A stretch of DNA of 64,000 nucleotides from an uncultured Roseovarius sp. (lineage in GTDB: Bacteria > Pseudomonadota > Alphaproteobacteria > Rhodobacterales > Rhodobacteraceae), in NCBI RefSeq assembly GCF_947489715.1, contig NZ_CANLER010000003.1:1-64000 (forward strand). Reading direction: 5' to 3'. The position numbers were made by a program, and so were the translations under genes. Below are positions 7,729 through 16,368 of this stretch, in pieces. How positions within the stretch are numbered: position 1 is the stretch's first letter; each line of letters opens with the position of its first letter. The notes beneath the pieces were generated by a model that saw only the letters and a program-made list of their open reading frames with translations, was not told where the DNA came from and searched no databases.

Positions 7729-8805
7729 TCAATGCGGGAAGGGCCAAAGCCTCAGTTTCTCTTTCGCCACGCGCCACAGCTGCGCCAGCCCATGCGGCTC
7801 GGCAACCAGGAAGACGACGATCAGCGCCCCGACGATCATGAATTCCAGATGCGCCGCCAGATCCGTGGGCCAGCCCAGCGTGCCCACCAGCAGGTTTTTC
7901 AGCAGAACCGGCAACAGGACCAGAAACGCCGCCCCCGCAAAGCTGCCAAAGATCGACCCCAGCCCGCCAATGATGATCATGAAAAGCACAAGGAATGATT
8001 TCGTGATGCCGAACACCTCGCCCACCTCGACCGCGCCCAGATAGACCGAGAAAAACAGCGCTCCGGCGATGCCGACGAAAAACCCCGAAACCGCAAAGGC
8101 GCTCAACTTGGCCTTCAGTGGATTGACCCCGATGATCTCGGCGGCAATGTCCATATCACGAATGGCCATCCATTTGCGCCCCGCCATCCCGCGCGTCGTA
8201 TTCCGGGCAATGATCGCACTGATGAACGTAAAGACCAGGCAGAACAGATATGCCGCCCAGGGTGCCGCCTCGGCACCGGTCACAGGCACGCCAAAAACCG
8301 TCCGCTCCGGTGCGTTGATCTGGCCCGATGCCGAGTAATTGTAGAACCAGCTCACCTTGTTAAAAAGCCATACAAGAAAGAACTGTGCCGCCAGCGTCGC
8401 CACCGCCAGATAGAACCCCTTGATCCGCAGGCTGGGCAACCCGAAGGCCACGCAAACCGCCGCCGTGATCCCACCAGACAGAATGATGTGAAAGAAAATG
8501 TTGATCTCGGGAAAGCCGGTCATCAGCTTGTAGCAGGCATAGGCCCCCACCGCCATGAACCCGCCGGTTCCAAGGCTCACCTGCCCGCAATATCCCACCA
8601 GGATGTTCAGCCCGATTGCCGCGATGGCATAGATCAGGAAGGGCAGGAAAACCGCGTTGACCCAATAATCGTTGATGATGAACGGAACCACGGCAAACGC
8701 CACCAGCAGCACGGCATAATAACGATACCGGTCGAACTTGATCGGGAATGTCTGGTTATCCTCGGTGTAGGATGTCTTGAAATCGCCTGCTTCACGATAG
8801 AACAT
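7729..8805 (-). CDS. livM: Liv-type ABC transporter permease, LivM
   Basis: A 358-residue inner-membrane permease with about ten hydrophobic segments, starting with RYYAVLLVAFAVVPFI and ending in a cytoplasmic tail. GLNILVGYCGQVSLGTGGFMAVGAYA matches the conserved LivM block, and the DIAAEIIGVNPLKAKLSAFAVSG loop is the EAA-like site that docks on the ATPase. It lies between livH and the binding protein in the minus-strand cluster. The gap upstream to livH is 162 bases and contains a GC-rich hairpin. Confidence 0.93.
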   Translation of the reverse strand: MFYREAGDFKTSYTEDNQTFPIKFDRYRYYAVLLVAFAVVPFIINDYWVNAVFLPFLIYAIAAIGLNILVGYCGQVSLGTGGFMAVGAYACYKLMTGFPEINIFFHIILSGGITAAVCVAFGLPSLRIKGFYLAVATLAAQFFLVWLFNKVSWFYNYSASGQINAPERTVFGVPVTGAEAAPWAAYLFCLVFTFISAIIARNTTRGMAGRKWMAIRDMDIAAEIIGVNPLKAKLSAFAVSGFFVGIAGALFFSVYLGAVEVGEVFGITKSFLVLFMIIIGGLGSIFGSFAGAAFLVLLPVLLKNLLVGTLGWPTDLAAHLEFMIVGALIVVFLVAEPHGLAQLWRVAKEKLRLWPFPH

Positions 8806-8860
8806 CAGCTCTCTCCCAACATATTGGTTTGGTACCCTGTCGAAGGCGCCGGGCGGGCGG

Positions 8861-8882
8861 GTGTCGTGGCGCGCAGCGACAC
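8861..8882. repeat. GC-rich intercistronic hairpin between livH and livM
   Basis: GTGTCG at 8861-8866 pairs with CGACAC at 8877-8882 around a 10-base GC-rich loop, in the 162-base gap between livH and livM. There is no T-run on either side, so it is more likely an mRNA-processing or stability element, or a chance feature, than a terminator. Confidence 0.35.
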
Positions 8883-8967
8883 GCAGTCGCCCCGCACCGG
8901 CTGCTCAACGGATGCACCGTTCCCCATGCGGCCCAGCCGTTCAGCCGAAGCACGTGCAAGATGCGGC

Positions 8968-9954
8968 TTAAACCCTTTCAATGATCTTCTCCCCAAACAG
9001 TCCCTGTGGTCTGAAGACAAGGAAGATCAGCGCCAGCACATAGGCAAACCAGTTCTCGGTCGCGCCACCCACCAGCGGGCCGATGGCAAATTCAAACAGT
9101 TTCTCACCCACACCGATGATCAGCCCGCCCACGATGGCTCCGGGGATCGAAGTGAAACCACCCAGCATCAAGACAGGCAACGCCTTCAGCGCGATCAGCG
9201 ACAGCGAAAACTGTACGCCCGACTTGGTGCCCCACATGATGCCCGCGACCAGTGCTACGAAACCCGCAACCGACCAGACCATGACCCAGATGAAATTCAG
9301 AGAAATACCAACAGACAGCGCCGCCTGGTGGTCATCCGCCACGGCGCGCATCGCACGACCCTGCTTGGTATATTGCGCAAAGATAACCAGCGCCGTCACC
9401 AGCAGCGCCGCCACGACCGTGGCCACGATATCCAGATTGTCGATGAAGAAACCGTAATCGAAGATATTGAACGTGCTTTCGTCGATCCAGGTATTGATCC
9501 CCTGCGGCAGCCCTACATCAAGTTTCTTGATGTCCGCCCCCCACATGATGTCCCCGAAACCCTCCAGGAAATAGGCCAGGCCGATTGTTGCCATGAACAG
9601 GATGATCGGTTCCTGGTTGACCAGATGCCGAAAGATCAGCTTGTTCACGACCCAGGCCAGCCCCACCATGACCGCCATAGTGAAAAGGATCGCCAGCAAC
9701 GCTGGCACATGCCAGCCAAAATGATGGATCTCGGTGCCGAATATCGCGTTGATCAGATGCGCGAACGGTACCTGTCCCTCCATGATCCCGACCAGTGTCA
9801 GCGCCGAGAAAAGGGCCATCACGCCCTGCGCATAATTGAAAATCCCCGAGGCCTTGTAGATCAGCACAAAGCCAAGCGCCACGAGCGCATAGAGCACCCC
9901 AGCCATCAGCCCGTTGAGAAAGACCTCCATCGCGAAAACAAGTTGTTCAGGCAT
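8968..9954 (-). CDS. livH: Liv-type ABC transporter permease, LivH
   Basis: A 328-residue inner-membrane permease. The N-terminus MEVFLNGLMAGVLYALVALGFVLIYKASG followed by FNYAQGVMALFSAL is the diagnostic LivH start, and DHQAALSVGISLNFIWVMVWSVAG contains the ATPase-docking loop. It forms the translocation pore with LivM. It is 137 bases downstream of livG on the minus strand, with a strong inverted repeat and an 11-base tandem repeat between them. Confidence 0.93.
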   Translation of the reverse strand: MPEQLVFAMEVFLNGLMAGVLYALVALGFVLIYKASGIFNYAQGVMALFSALTLVGIMEGQVPFAHLINAIFGTEIHHFGWHVPALLAILFTMAVMVGLAWVVNKLIFRHLVNQEPIILFMATIGLAYFLEGFGDIMWGADIKKLDVGLPQGINTWIDESTFNIFDYGFFIDNLDIVATVVAALLVTALVIFAQYTKQGRAMRAVADDHQAALSVGISLNFIWVMVWSVAGFVALVAGIMWGTKSGVQFSLSLIALKALPVLMLGGFTSIPGAIVGGLIIGVGEKLFEFAIGPLVGGATENWFAYVLALIFLVFRPQGLFGEKIIERV

Positions 9955-9978
9955 GTGTCAGGCCTCCGCATGTCCAGG

Positions 9979-10029
9979 TGGTTTTTTGTGATGCGGGGGT
10001 GGGCGGGCGGGACGCATCGCAAAAAACCA
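9979..10029. repeat. Large inverted repeat between livG and livH
   Basis: Two 17-base arms (9979-9995 TGGTTTTTTGTGATGCG and 10013-10029 CGCATCGCAAAAAACCA) pair with one mismatch around a 17-base loop made almost wholly of G on the plus strand. The transcript runs on the minus strand, where the hairpin opens with T-rich and closes with A-rich sequence. It is therefore not a typical intrinsic terminator; an mRNA-stability or attenuating role is possible. Confidence 0.6.
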
Positions 10030-10042
10030 TCCCCCGCACATT

Positions 10043-10084
10043 TACCGACGCAATACCGACGTAATACCGACGTAATACCGACGT
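10043..10084. repeat. Four-copy 11-base tandem repeat upstream of livH
   Basis: The unit TACCGACGTAA is repeated nearly four times (10043, 10054, 10065, 10076; the first copy has C for T at position 9 and the last is incomplete). It lies between the livG stop codon and the large inverted repeat. Copies are head to tail and an exact helical-turn length apart, so it could be a variable-number repeat or an array of protein sites. Confidence 0.75.
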
Positions 10085-10091
10085 GCCAAAA

Positions 10092-10910
10092 TCAGTCATG
10101 GGCCACCCCCAGATAGGCGTCAATCACCGCCTGGTTGTTGCGCACCTCATCGGGCGTGCCATCGCCGATCTTCTTGCCGTAATCCATCACCACGACGCGG
10201 TCGGAAAGGTCCATCACCACGCCCATGTCATGCTCGATCAAGGCAATCGTGGTGCCAAATTCATCATTCACGTCCAGAACAAAGCGGCTCATGTCCTCTT
10301 TCTCTTCGACGTTCATCCCCGCCATCGGCTCATCCAGCAACAGGATAGACGGTTCCGCCGCCAGCGCCCGCGCCAGCTCGACGCGCTTTTTCAAACCATA
10401 GGGCAGACGTCCCACCGGGGTCTTGCGGATATGCTGAATTTCCAGAAAGTCGATAATCTTTTCAACAACTTCCCGGTTTTCAACTTCTTCCCGCTCAGCC
10501 TTCCCTTTCCAGATCGCCTGCGCCAGCATCCCCGCTTTCATCTGTCGGATGCGCCCGGTCATAACATTATCCAGCACGCTCATTCCCTCGAACAAGGCGA
10601 TGTTCTGAAAGGTTCGGGCAATGCCCTGCCGCGCCACTTCATATGGCTTCATCGGCGGACGCTTGGCACCCTTGTACCAAACCTCACCCTCCTGCGGATT
10701 GTAAAACCCCGAGATCACGTTCAACATCGAGGACTTGCCCGCCCCGTTAGGTCCGATGATGGCGCGGATTTCCCCCTCACGAATATCGAAACTGATATCC
10801 TGAATTGCCACAACCCCCCCAAATCTCAGGGTAATATTCTTCATCTCCATCACCACCCCACCGATCTTGCGACCGTCTTCGGTGGTATAGCCTTCGCTTG
10901 CATCAAGCAT
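10092..10910 (-). CDS. livG: Liv-type ABC transporter ATPase, LivG
   Basis: A 272-residue ATPase subunit. It has Walker A GPNGAGKSS, signature region LPYGLKKRVELARALA (a non-standard LSGGQ equivalent usual for LivG), Walker B ILLLDEPMAGM and the H-loop IALIEHDMGVVMDLSDRV. The LivG-specific C-terminus DEVRNNQAVIDAYLGV is present. It follows the acyl-CoA synthetase by 81 bases on the minus strand. With LivF it forms the ATPase pair of the transporter. Confidence 0.93.
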   Translation of the reverse strand: MLDASEGYTTEDGRKIGGVVMEMKNITLRFGGVVAIQDISFDIREGEIRAIIGPNGAGKSSMLNVISGFYNPQEGEVWYKGAKRPPMKPYEVARQGIARTFQNIALFEGMSVLDNVMTGRIRQMKAGMLAQAIWKGKAEREEVENREVVEKIIDFLEIQHIRKTPVGRLPYGLKKRVELARALAAEPSILLLDEPMAGMNVEEKEDMSRFVLDVNDEFGTTIALIEHDMGVVMDLSDRVVVMDYGKKIGDGTPDEVRNNQAVIDAYLGVAHD

Positions 10911-10991
10911 GGCAATTTCCTCTCAATTCAGCGCCAGAATGGGACGGTGGGCGGGGCGATGCCCAACGGGCGAGCGTCGTCCGATCGTCCT

Positions 10992-12965
10992 TCATTCCGC
11001 AGCCACCTTCGCCCGTTCGACCGGGCTCACCGCAGCGTCGACAATCTTCAGCGTGGCACTGATCGACCCCTTGCGCCCATCCTCGTAAGTCACTTCAGTT
11101 GTTGTATAAATCTCGTCGGATCCATCATAGAGCGCCCCCAGAAGATCCTCGAACTTCTCCGAGATCACGCCCCGGCGCACTTTCCGCGTCCGCGTCATCT
11201 CGCCATCATCGGCATCCAGTTCCTTGTGCAACACCAGAAAGCGATGCACCTGGCAATGTGCCAGCATCGGATCATCTGCAAGGCTGCGGTTGACGTCCTC
11301 CACGTGGCTCTTGATCGTCTCCAGAACCTTGGGATGGCCTGCAAGCTCCTGGTACGAGGCGTAGCCGATATTGTTGCGCTCGGCCCAGTTACCCACCGCG
11401 TTGAGGTCAATATTGATGAAGGCCGTGCACTCCTCGCGCTGGTTGCCGAACAGAACCGCTTCGAGGATATTTGGGAAGAACTTCAGCTTGTTCTCGACGT
11501 ATTTCGGCGCGAACATCGCGCCATCGGCCATCTTGCCAACATCCTTGGCCCGGTCGATGATGCGCAACTGCCCCGTTTCATCGTCAAAGAAACCAGCGTC
11601 GCCCGTCGCGACCCAGCCTTCTTCATCCTTGGTACTCTTGGTGCTTTCTTCGTTCTTGTAATAGTATTCGAACGTTCCGGGGCTGCGATAGAATACTTCG
11701 CCATTGTCCGCGATCTTGATCTCGACCCCGGGTGCTGGCACCCCCACAGTGTCACTGCGCACGCCACCATCAGGCTGCAACGTGATGAACACCGATGCTT
11801 CGGTCTGACCATAAAGCTGCTTCAGGTTGATCCCCAAAGAACGATAGAAATCAAAGATTTCCGGACCAATCGCCTCACCCGCGGTATAACCCACGCGCAC
11901 CCGACCAAGCCCCAGTGTATCTTTCAGCGGGCCGTAGACCAGCAGATTGCCCAACCCGTATTTCAGCTTGTCCATAAAGCCGACCGGTTGCCCGTCCAGA
12001 ATGGCCGGACCCACCTTTCGCGCATGTGCCATGAACTTATGGAACAACCATTGCTTGAAGCGGCCCGCGTCCTCCATCCGGATCATCACGTTGGTCAGCT
12101 GATTTTCAAACACCCGCGGCGGGGCAAAATAATAGGTCGGCCCGATCTCGCGCAGGTCATGCATCATCGTGTCGGCATTTTCCGGACAGTTCACGCAGAA
12201 GCCGGTCCAATAGGCCTGTCCGATCGAAAAGATAAAATCGCCAACCCAGGCCATCGGCAGATAGGCCAGCACCTCTTCGCCCGGCCCCAACGTGTCAAAC
12301 TCCGAGGATGATTTCGACGCCTCGATGATATTGCGATTGCTCAGCACCACGCCCTTGGGTCTGCCGGTTGTGCCAGAGGTATAAAGCATCACGCAGATGG
12401 AAGAATAGTCCAGCTTCTCGCGCCGTGCTTTCAGGTCACCGATAAATTCTTCATGAGCCGCCCGGCCCTGCTCCTGCACATGCGAAAACTGATGCAGCTT
12501 GTGGTGGTCATATTTCCGCATTCCGCGCGGATCGATATAGATCATATGCTCGAACTGATGCAGCCCGTCCTGGATTTCGATCAGTTTGTCGACCTGCTCC
12601 TGATCCTCGACCACGGCAAAGCGCGCGCCGCAATGCTCCATCACATAGGCCATCTCTTCAGCAGCACTGTCCTGATAAAGTGGCACCGGAATTGCACCAA
12701 CCGATTGCGCCGCCACAATGGCCCAATAAAAATAAGGGCGGTTGCGACCGATCACAGCGATGAAATCGCCCTCGTTCACTCCAAGGTTCAAAAACCCAAG
12801 CGCCAGCGCCTCGATTTCCTTTTCGGTATCGGACCAACTCCAGCTTTGCCAGATGCCGTATTCCTTCTCACGATAGGCAGCCTTGCTGCCAAACGCGCTG
12901 GCGTTACGTTGCAAAAGTGCCGGAATGGATGCGAATCCACCGGCCGCCTGGGGCGACTGTGCCAA
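10992..12965 (-). CDS. Long-chain type acyl-CoA synthetase (AMP-binding)
   Basis: An approximately 657-residue adenylate-forming enzyme of the FadD15-like long-chain group. YTSGTTGRPKGV is the AMP/P-loop motif, GQTEA the A5 motif and GWVATGDAGFFD the A7 region. The most likely start is the TTG at 12965, because GGGAGGAAAG stands about 5 bases before it; the ATG at 12989 has no such site. It is first in the minus-strand cluster leading into livG. Together with the PaaK-like ligase it suggests that an imported acid is activated to a CoA thioester on entry. The true substrate cannot be told from sequence. Confidence 0.88.
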   Translation of the reverse strand: MAQSPQAAGGFASIPALLQRNASAFGSKAAYREKEYGIWQSWSWSDTEKEIEALALGFLNLGVNEGDFIAVIGRNRPYFYWAIVAAQSVGAIPVPLYQDSAAEEMAYVMEHCGARFAVVEDQEQVDKLIEIQDGLHQFEHMIYIDPRGMRKYDHHKLHQFSHVQEQGRAAHEEFIGDLKARREKLDYSSICVMLYTSGTTGRPKGVVLSNRNIIEASKSSSEFDTLGPGEEVLAYLPMAWVGDFIFSIGQAYWTGFCVNCPENADTMMHDLREIGPTYYFAPPRVFENQLTNVMIRMEDAGRFKQWLFHKFMAHARKVGPAILDGQPVGFMDKLKYGLGNLLVYGPLKDTLGLGRVRVGYTAGEAIGPEIFDFYRSLGINLKQLYGQTEASVFITLQPDGGVRSDTVGVPAPGVEIKIADNGEVFYRSPGTFEYYYKNEESTKSTKDEEGWVATGDAGFFDDETGQLRIIDRAKDVGKMADGAMFAPKYVENKLKFFPNILEAVLFGNQREECTAFINIDLNAVGNWAERNNIGYASYQELAGHPKVLETIKSHVEDVNRSLADDPMLAHCQVHRFLVLHKELDADDGEMTRTRKVRRGVISEKFEDLLGALYDGSDEIYTTTEVTYEDGRKGSISATLKIVDAAVSPVERAKVAAE

Positions 12966-13188
12966 ATCTCTTTCCTCCCAAGTGCCCATTTGCCGGGCAG
13001 ATGATCGCCTATGGGGCGATTCTTTCCGCCGCCAAGGGTGCGGGTTTAAGCATCGAGGTCAACTTTTTCCTGAACATTTCCCAATCCTTACGAATTGTAA
13101 CAGGAGGACCAGAAGGCTTGACATAGCTCTTCCACACCCGGAAACGTTGAGGCCCATAAGAGCGTTCCGACAAAAGAGGAAAGGTGCG

Positions 13189-13779
13189 ATGCAGATCGAA
13201 TTCTGGTTAGAGTTCGCCTCGACCTACTCCTATCTCAGTGCGTTGCGCCTACCGACGCAGACCGCGAAAGCTGGTGTTTCGGTCCGCTGGCGCCCCTTCC
13301 TGTTGGGCCCTATCTTTGCCGCGCAGGGATGGAATACCTCACCGTTCAACATCTATGCCGCGAAGGGCACTTACATGTGGCGCGATATGGAGCGCCGTGC
13401 AGACAAACTGGGCCTTGGCTTCCAGCGCCCCGAACCGTTTCCGCAAAACAGCCTGCTGGCCGCCCGGGTGGCACAGGCCGCGCCCGAGGGGCAGGAAATG
13501 ATCGCCTTCTGCCACAACGTTTACCTAGCGCAATTTTCTGAGAAGCTCGACATTTCCGACCCCAACGTAATTGCCGCATGTGCTGCATCGGCGGGGCTTG
13601 ACGCGAAACTTTTGGATCAAGCCCAAACAAAAGACAACAAACTTGCGCTGCGCGCTTCGACCGAAGAAGCAATCAGGCAAGGCATTTTCGGTGCACCAAG
13701 CTTTGTCGTCGGGGATGCGTTGTTCTGGGGTGATGACCGGCTGGAAGACGCATTGGATTGGGCGGTGCAACATGGCTGA
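13189..13779 (+). CDS. 2-Hydroxychromene-2-carboxylate isomerase-like DsbA-family protein
   Basis: A 196-residue cytoplasmic thioredoxin-fold protein of the HCCA isomerase/kappa-GST group, which is glutathione dependent in studied members. The opening IEFWLEFASTYSYLSALRL has the Ser in the active-site position, followed by WRPFLLGPIF, and the C-terminal GIFGAPSFVVGDALFWGDDRL is the family hallmark. The start at 13189 follows AGAGGAAAGG. Its last 8 bases overlap the histidine kinase start, so the enzyme is coupled to a two-component system. HCCA isomerases act in naphthalene-type catabolism, but many homologues have other unknown roles. Confidence 0.85.
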   Translation: MQIEFWLEFASTYSYLSALRLPTQTAKAGVSVRWRPFLLGPIFAAQGWNTSPFNIYAAKGTYMWRDMERRADKLGLGFQRPEPFPQNSLLAARVAQAAPEGQEMIAFCHNVYLAQFSEKLDISDPNVIAACAASAGLDAKLLDQAQTKDNKLALRASTEEAIRQGIFGAPSFVVGDALFWGDDRLEDALDWAVQHG

Positions 13780-15664
13780 TACCAACGCCATGACCATGGC
13801 CGGGCTGAACCTGATCCAACAAGCCCTATCGATATATGACAGCGATCTGAAGCTGGCCGTTTGCAACCGCCGCTTCCAGGAAATGTTCGACCTGCCTGAC
13901 TATCTGGTCACTCCGGGTGCGGGTTTCGAAGACACGATCCGCTATCTGGCGGAACGCGGCGAACACGGCAACATTGACGATATCGACGCGTTCATCCGCA
14001 TCCGCGTAGACCAAGCCCGAGCGTTTGAACCGCACTATATGGAACGTCCGCGCGCCAATGGTCAGATGATCAGTGTCGAAGGTTCGCCATTACCGCAGGG
14101 CGGCTGGGTCACCGTCTACACCGACATCACCCGCACCAAGCGGCAGGAAGATCTGCTGCGCGCCCGCTCCGAAGAACTTTCGGATCAATTGTCTGGATAT
14201 TCAGAGGAACTAACCGCCACCAACCGCCAGCTTGAGGCGACGATCACCGCGCTAGAAGAGGCCAAACGCCAGCTAACTGCCTCCGAGGCGCGTACACGGC
14301 TTACGACCGAGATGATGCCCGCCCACATAGCCCATGTCGGCCCTGACCGGCGCTATACCTATTCAAACCGGCGGTTAAGCTCGGTCATGCCCGGCAGCCG
14401 GTCGGAACTCATCGGCCTGACCGTGGACGAGGCCATGGGCAGCGAGGCTTATCAGGCAATCCACACGAAACTGGAAGATGCCTTTGCAGGCTCGCCTTCG
14501 GTTTTTGAATTCACCCATCAGCCCAGTTCCCGCCGCATCCGCGCGGCCTTTACCCCGGATGGCACCCAAGGGGTCTATATTTTGTCGATGGATATCACCG
14601 AAGAGGCGCAGACCCGCGCTGCGTTGCAGCAGACTCGCAGGCGCGAGCTCGCTGCGCAGATGACCAGCGGACTGGCGCATGATTTCTCAAACCTGTTGAC
14701 GATCATTCTTGGCATGCAGTCAAAATTGCAGCGGATGAACCTGCCCGACGACGCCGAAGAATTGATCACCGCGACACTTTCGGCGGCGCGTCGTGGCGGC
14801 AGCCTGCTCAATCGTATTGCCGACATGACCGGTCACCGTGAACATGCGCCAACCCCCACCGATCTGCCTGTTTTTCTAAGCGACCTTGAACCCTTGGCAC
14901 GGTCCACTCTACCTGTCGGGGTCAATTTTCATGTCAATAACCTCGCCGGGGAAGGTGCGTATTTGCTTGATGCCGGGATGTTACAGGATTCGCTTCTCAA
15001 TCTGGTGCTCAATGCCCGAGATGCCTGCGGAAGTACGGGCACGATCACCCTTAGCGTCAAGACCGTGAAGGACACTTGGCTGGAATTTATCGTATCTGAC
15101 ACCGGCCCCGGATTTTCCGATCCCGCACTTGCGCGCGCACTGGAGCCGTTTTTCACCACAAAAGGCGGCGAAGGATCGGGCTTGGGCCTTGGCATGGTCT
15201 ACGACATGACAAAACTGGCTGGTGGACGGATCGATCTTGGAAACACCGAACACGGGGCACGCATCGCTCTGCAGTTACCACTACGTCCGGCCGGGTCGGC
15301 AATGCCGTCCGGCATGATCTTGCTGGTCGAGGACAGCCCGGATCTTCGCCTGACAATCCGTGACATGTTGCGCGATGCGGGCCATGCAGTTGTTGAGGCC
15401 GCCAGCGTAGCCGAAGCTTTGGCGCTGTTACCTGAACTGCCAGAGATATCGGCACTGTTATCCGATATCTCGCTTGAAGGGGACCAGACCGGGCTTGACC
15501 TGATGCAAAATCTGCCCCCAAATCACTGCCCGGCTTTTCTGATGACGTCGCTTCCCGCAGACGACCCTTTGCACATTAGCGCACTGAACCTGGCACCGGT
15601 ATTGCGCAAGCCATTTACCGCCGCCCAGCTTTCTGCCTTTCTCAGCCAGGGAACACAGCCATGA
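13772..15664 (+). CDS. PAS-domain hybrid histidine kinase with C-terminal receiver
   Basis: A 630-residue soluble sensor kinase with no membrane segment. Domain order: PAS (about 12-120), coiled coil (130-178), second PAS (180-275), HisKA dimerisation helix with phospho-acceptor His303 in LAHDFSN, HATPase (N-box NLVLNARDACG near 410-420, G1 DTGPGF, G2 GLGLGM near 471) and a receiver domain (515-630) with phosphorylatable Asp565 in LLSDIS. The start at 13772 overlaps the isomerase stop by 8 bases; an earlier in-frame start would lie within that gene. The stop overlaps the regulator by 4 bases. It probably senses a cytoplasmic ligand and controls a catabolic cluster, perhaps the adjacent transport and CoA-ligase genes. 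Confidence 0.9.
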   Translation: MADTNAMTMAGLNLIQQALSIYDSDLKLAVCNRRFQEMFDLPDYLVTPGAGFEDTIRYLAERGEHGNIDDIDAFIRIRVDQARAFEPHYMERPRANGQMISVEGSPLPQGGWVTVYTDITRTKRQEDLLRARSEELSDQLSGYSEELTATNRQLEATITALEEAKRQLTASEARTRLTTEMMPAHIAHVGPDRRYTYSNRRLSSVMPGSRSELIGLTVDEAMGSEAYQAIHTKLEDAFAGSPSVFEFTHQPSSRRIRAAFTPDGTQGVYILSMDITEEAQTRAALQQTRRRELAAQMTSGLAHDFSNLLTIILGMQSKLQRMNLPDDAEELITATLSAARRGGSLLNRIADMTGHREHAPTPTDLPVFLSDLEPLARSTLPVGVNFHVNNLAGEGAYLLDAGMLQDSLLNLVLNARDACGSTGTITLSVKTVKDTWLEFIVSDTGPGFSDPALARALEPFFTTKGGEGSGLGLGMVYDMTKLAGGRIDLGNTEHGARIALQLPLRPAGSAMPSGMILLVEDSPDLRLTIRDMLRDAGHAVVEAASVAEALALLPELPEISALLSDISLEGDQTGLDLMQNLPPNHCPAFLMTSLPADDPLHISALNLAPVLRKPFTAAQLSAFLSQGTQP

Positions 15665-16362
15665 CTACACCACTTGTCACGATCCTGGACGATGAACCGG
15701 CCATTCGTACAATGCTGGCGGACGCGCTGGAAGATGCCGGATTTCGTACCCTCACCTTTGCCCGCGCGACCGAGTTCGAAGCCTCACTCAAATCCGTAAC
15801 GCCGGATGTCTGCCTTGTGGATCTGTCGCTGCCCGACCGCGACGGGCTGACGCTGGTACATCGCTTGGCACTCGAACAGGGTGCAACAGTCATCATCATC
15901 TCGGGCCGCGCCCAGGTGCAGGACCGGGTGACCGGGCTGGAACTAGGTGCTGATGACTACATCATCAAACCGTTTGATCCGGCCGAGGTTGTGGCCCGCA
16001 TCCGCGCCCGCCTGCGCCGCGACACGCCTGCGCGACACGCCGGAGACACGGCAAGTTTTGAGGGATGGATTGCCCATTTCGACCGCTACGTTCTGGAAGA
16101 CGATCAGGGTCAGGAAACCCCGTTTTCCCATGCAGAGGGCGAGGTGCTGCGCCTGTTCCTCGATCGTCCCAAACGGCTGATTTCCCGGCAATCAATGCAG
16201 GAAACCCTTGGTGGTGTTGCTGGTGAAAGCTTTGACCGGGCGATGGATGTTCGCATCTCGCGCCTGCGCACCAAGTTGCGCGAAGACCCCAAGAACCCCC
16301 GCCTGATCAAGACGATCTATGGCGCGGGCTATATCTTTCTGGGGGATGTCAACTGGGGTTGA
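15661..16362 (+). CDS. OmpR-family response regulator
   Basis: A 233-residue DNA-binding regulator. The receiver has acidic residues ILDDEP at 8-13, phospho-acceptor Asp54 in LVDLSLPD, and Lys in YIIKPF. The winged-helix effector domain follows, ending in VRISRLRTKLREDPKNPRLIKTIYGAGY condensed around recognition helix RAMDVRISRLR. The start overlaps the hybrid kinase stop (ATGA), so it is almost certainly its cognate output. The target promoters are not evident from this window; the divergent acyl-CoA synthetase promoter at about 13.0 kb is a reasonable candidate. Confidence 0.93.
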   Translation: MTTPLVTILDDEPAIRTMLADALEDAGFRTLTFARATEFEASLKSVTPDVCLVDLSLPDRDGLTLVHRLALEQGATVIIISGRAQVQDRVTGLELGADDYIIKPFDPAEVVARIRARLRRDTPARHAGDTASFEGWIAHFDRYVLEDDQGQETPFSHAEGEVLRLFLDRPKRLISRQSMQETLGGVAGESFDRAMDVRISRLRTKLREDPKNPRLIKTIYGAGYIFLGDVNWG

Positions 16363-16368
16363 TCGCGG

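Noticed and set aside
8488-12311. Very long plus-strand open frames (up to 742 codons) across the liv genes
   Set aside because: They are antisense to livM, livH, livG and the acyl-CoA synthetase, which have clear family motifs; these frames have a biased composition rich in His, Arg and Gln.
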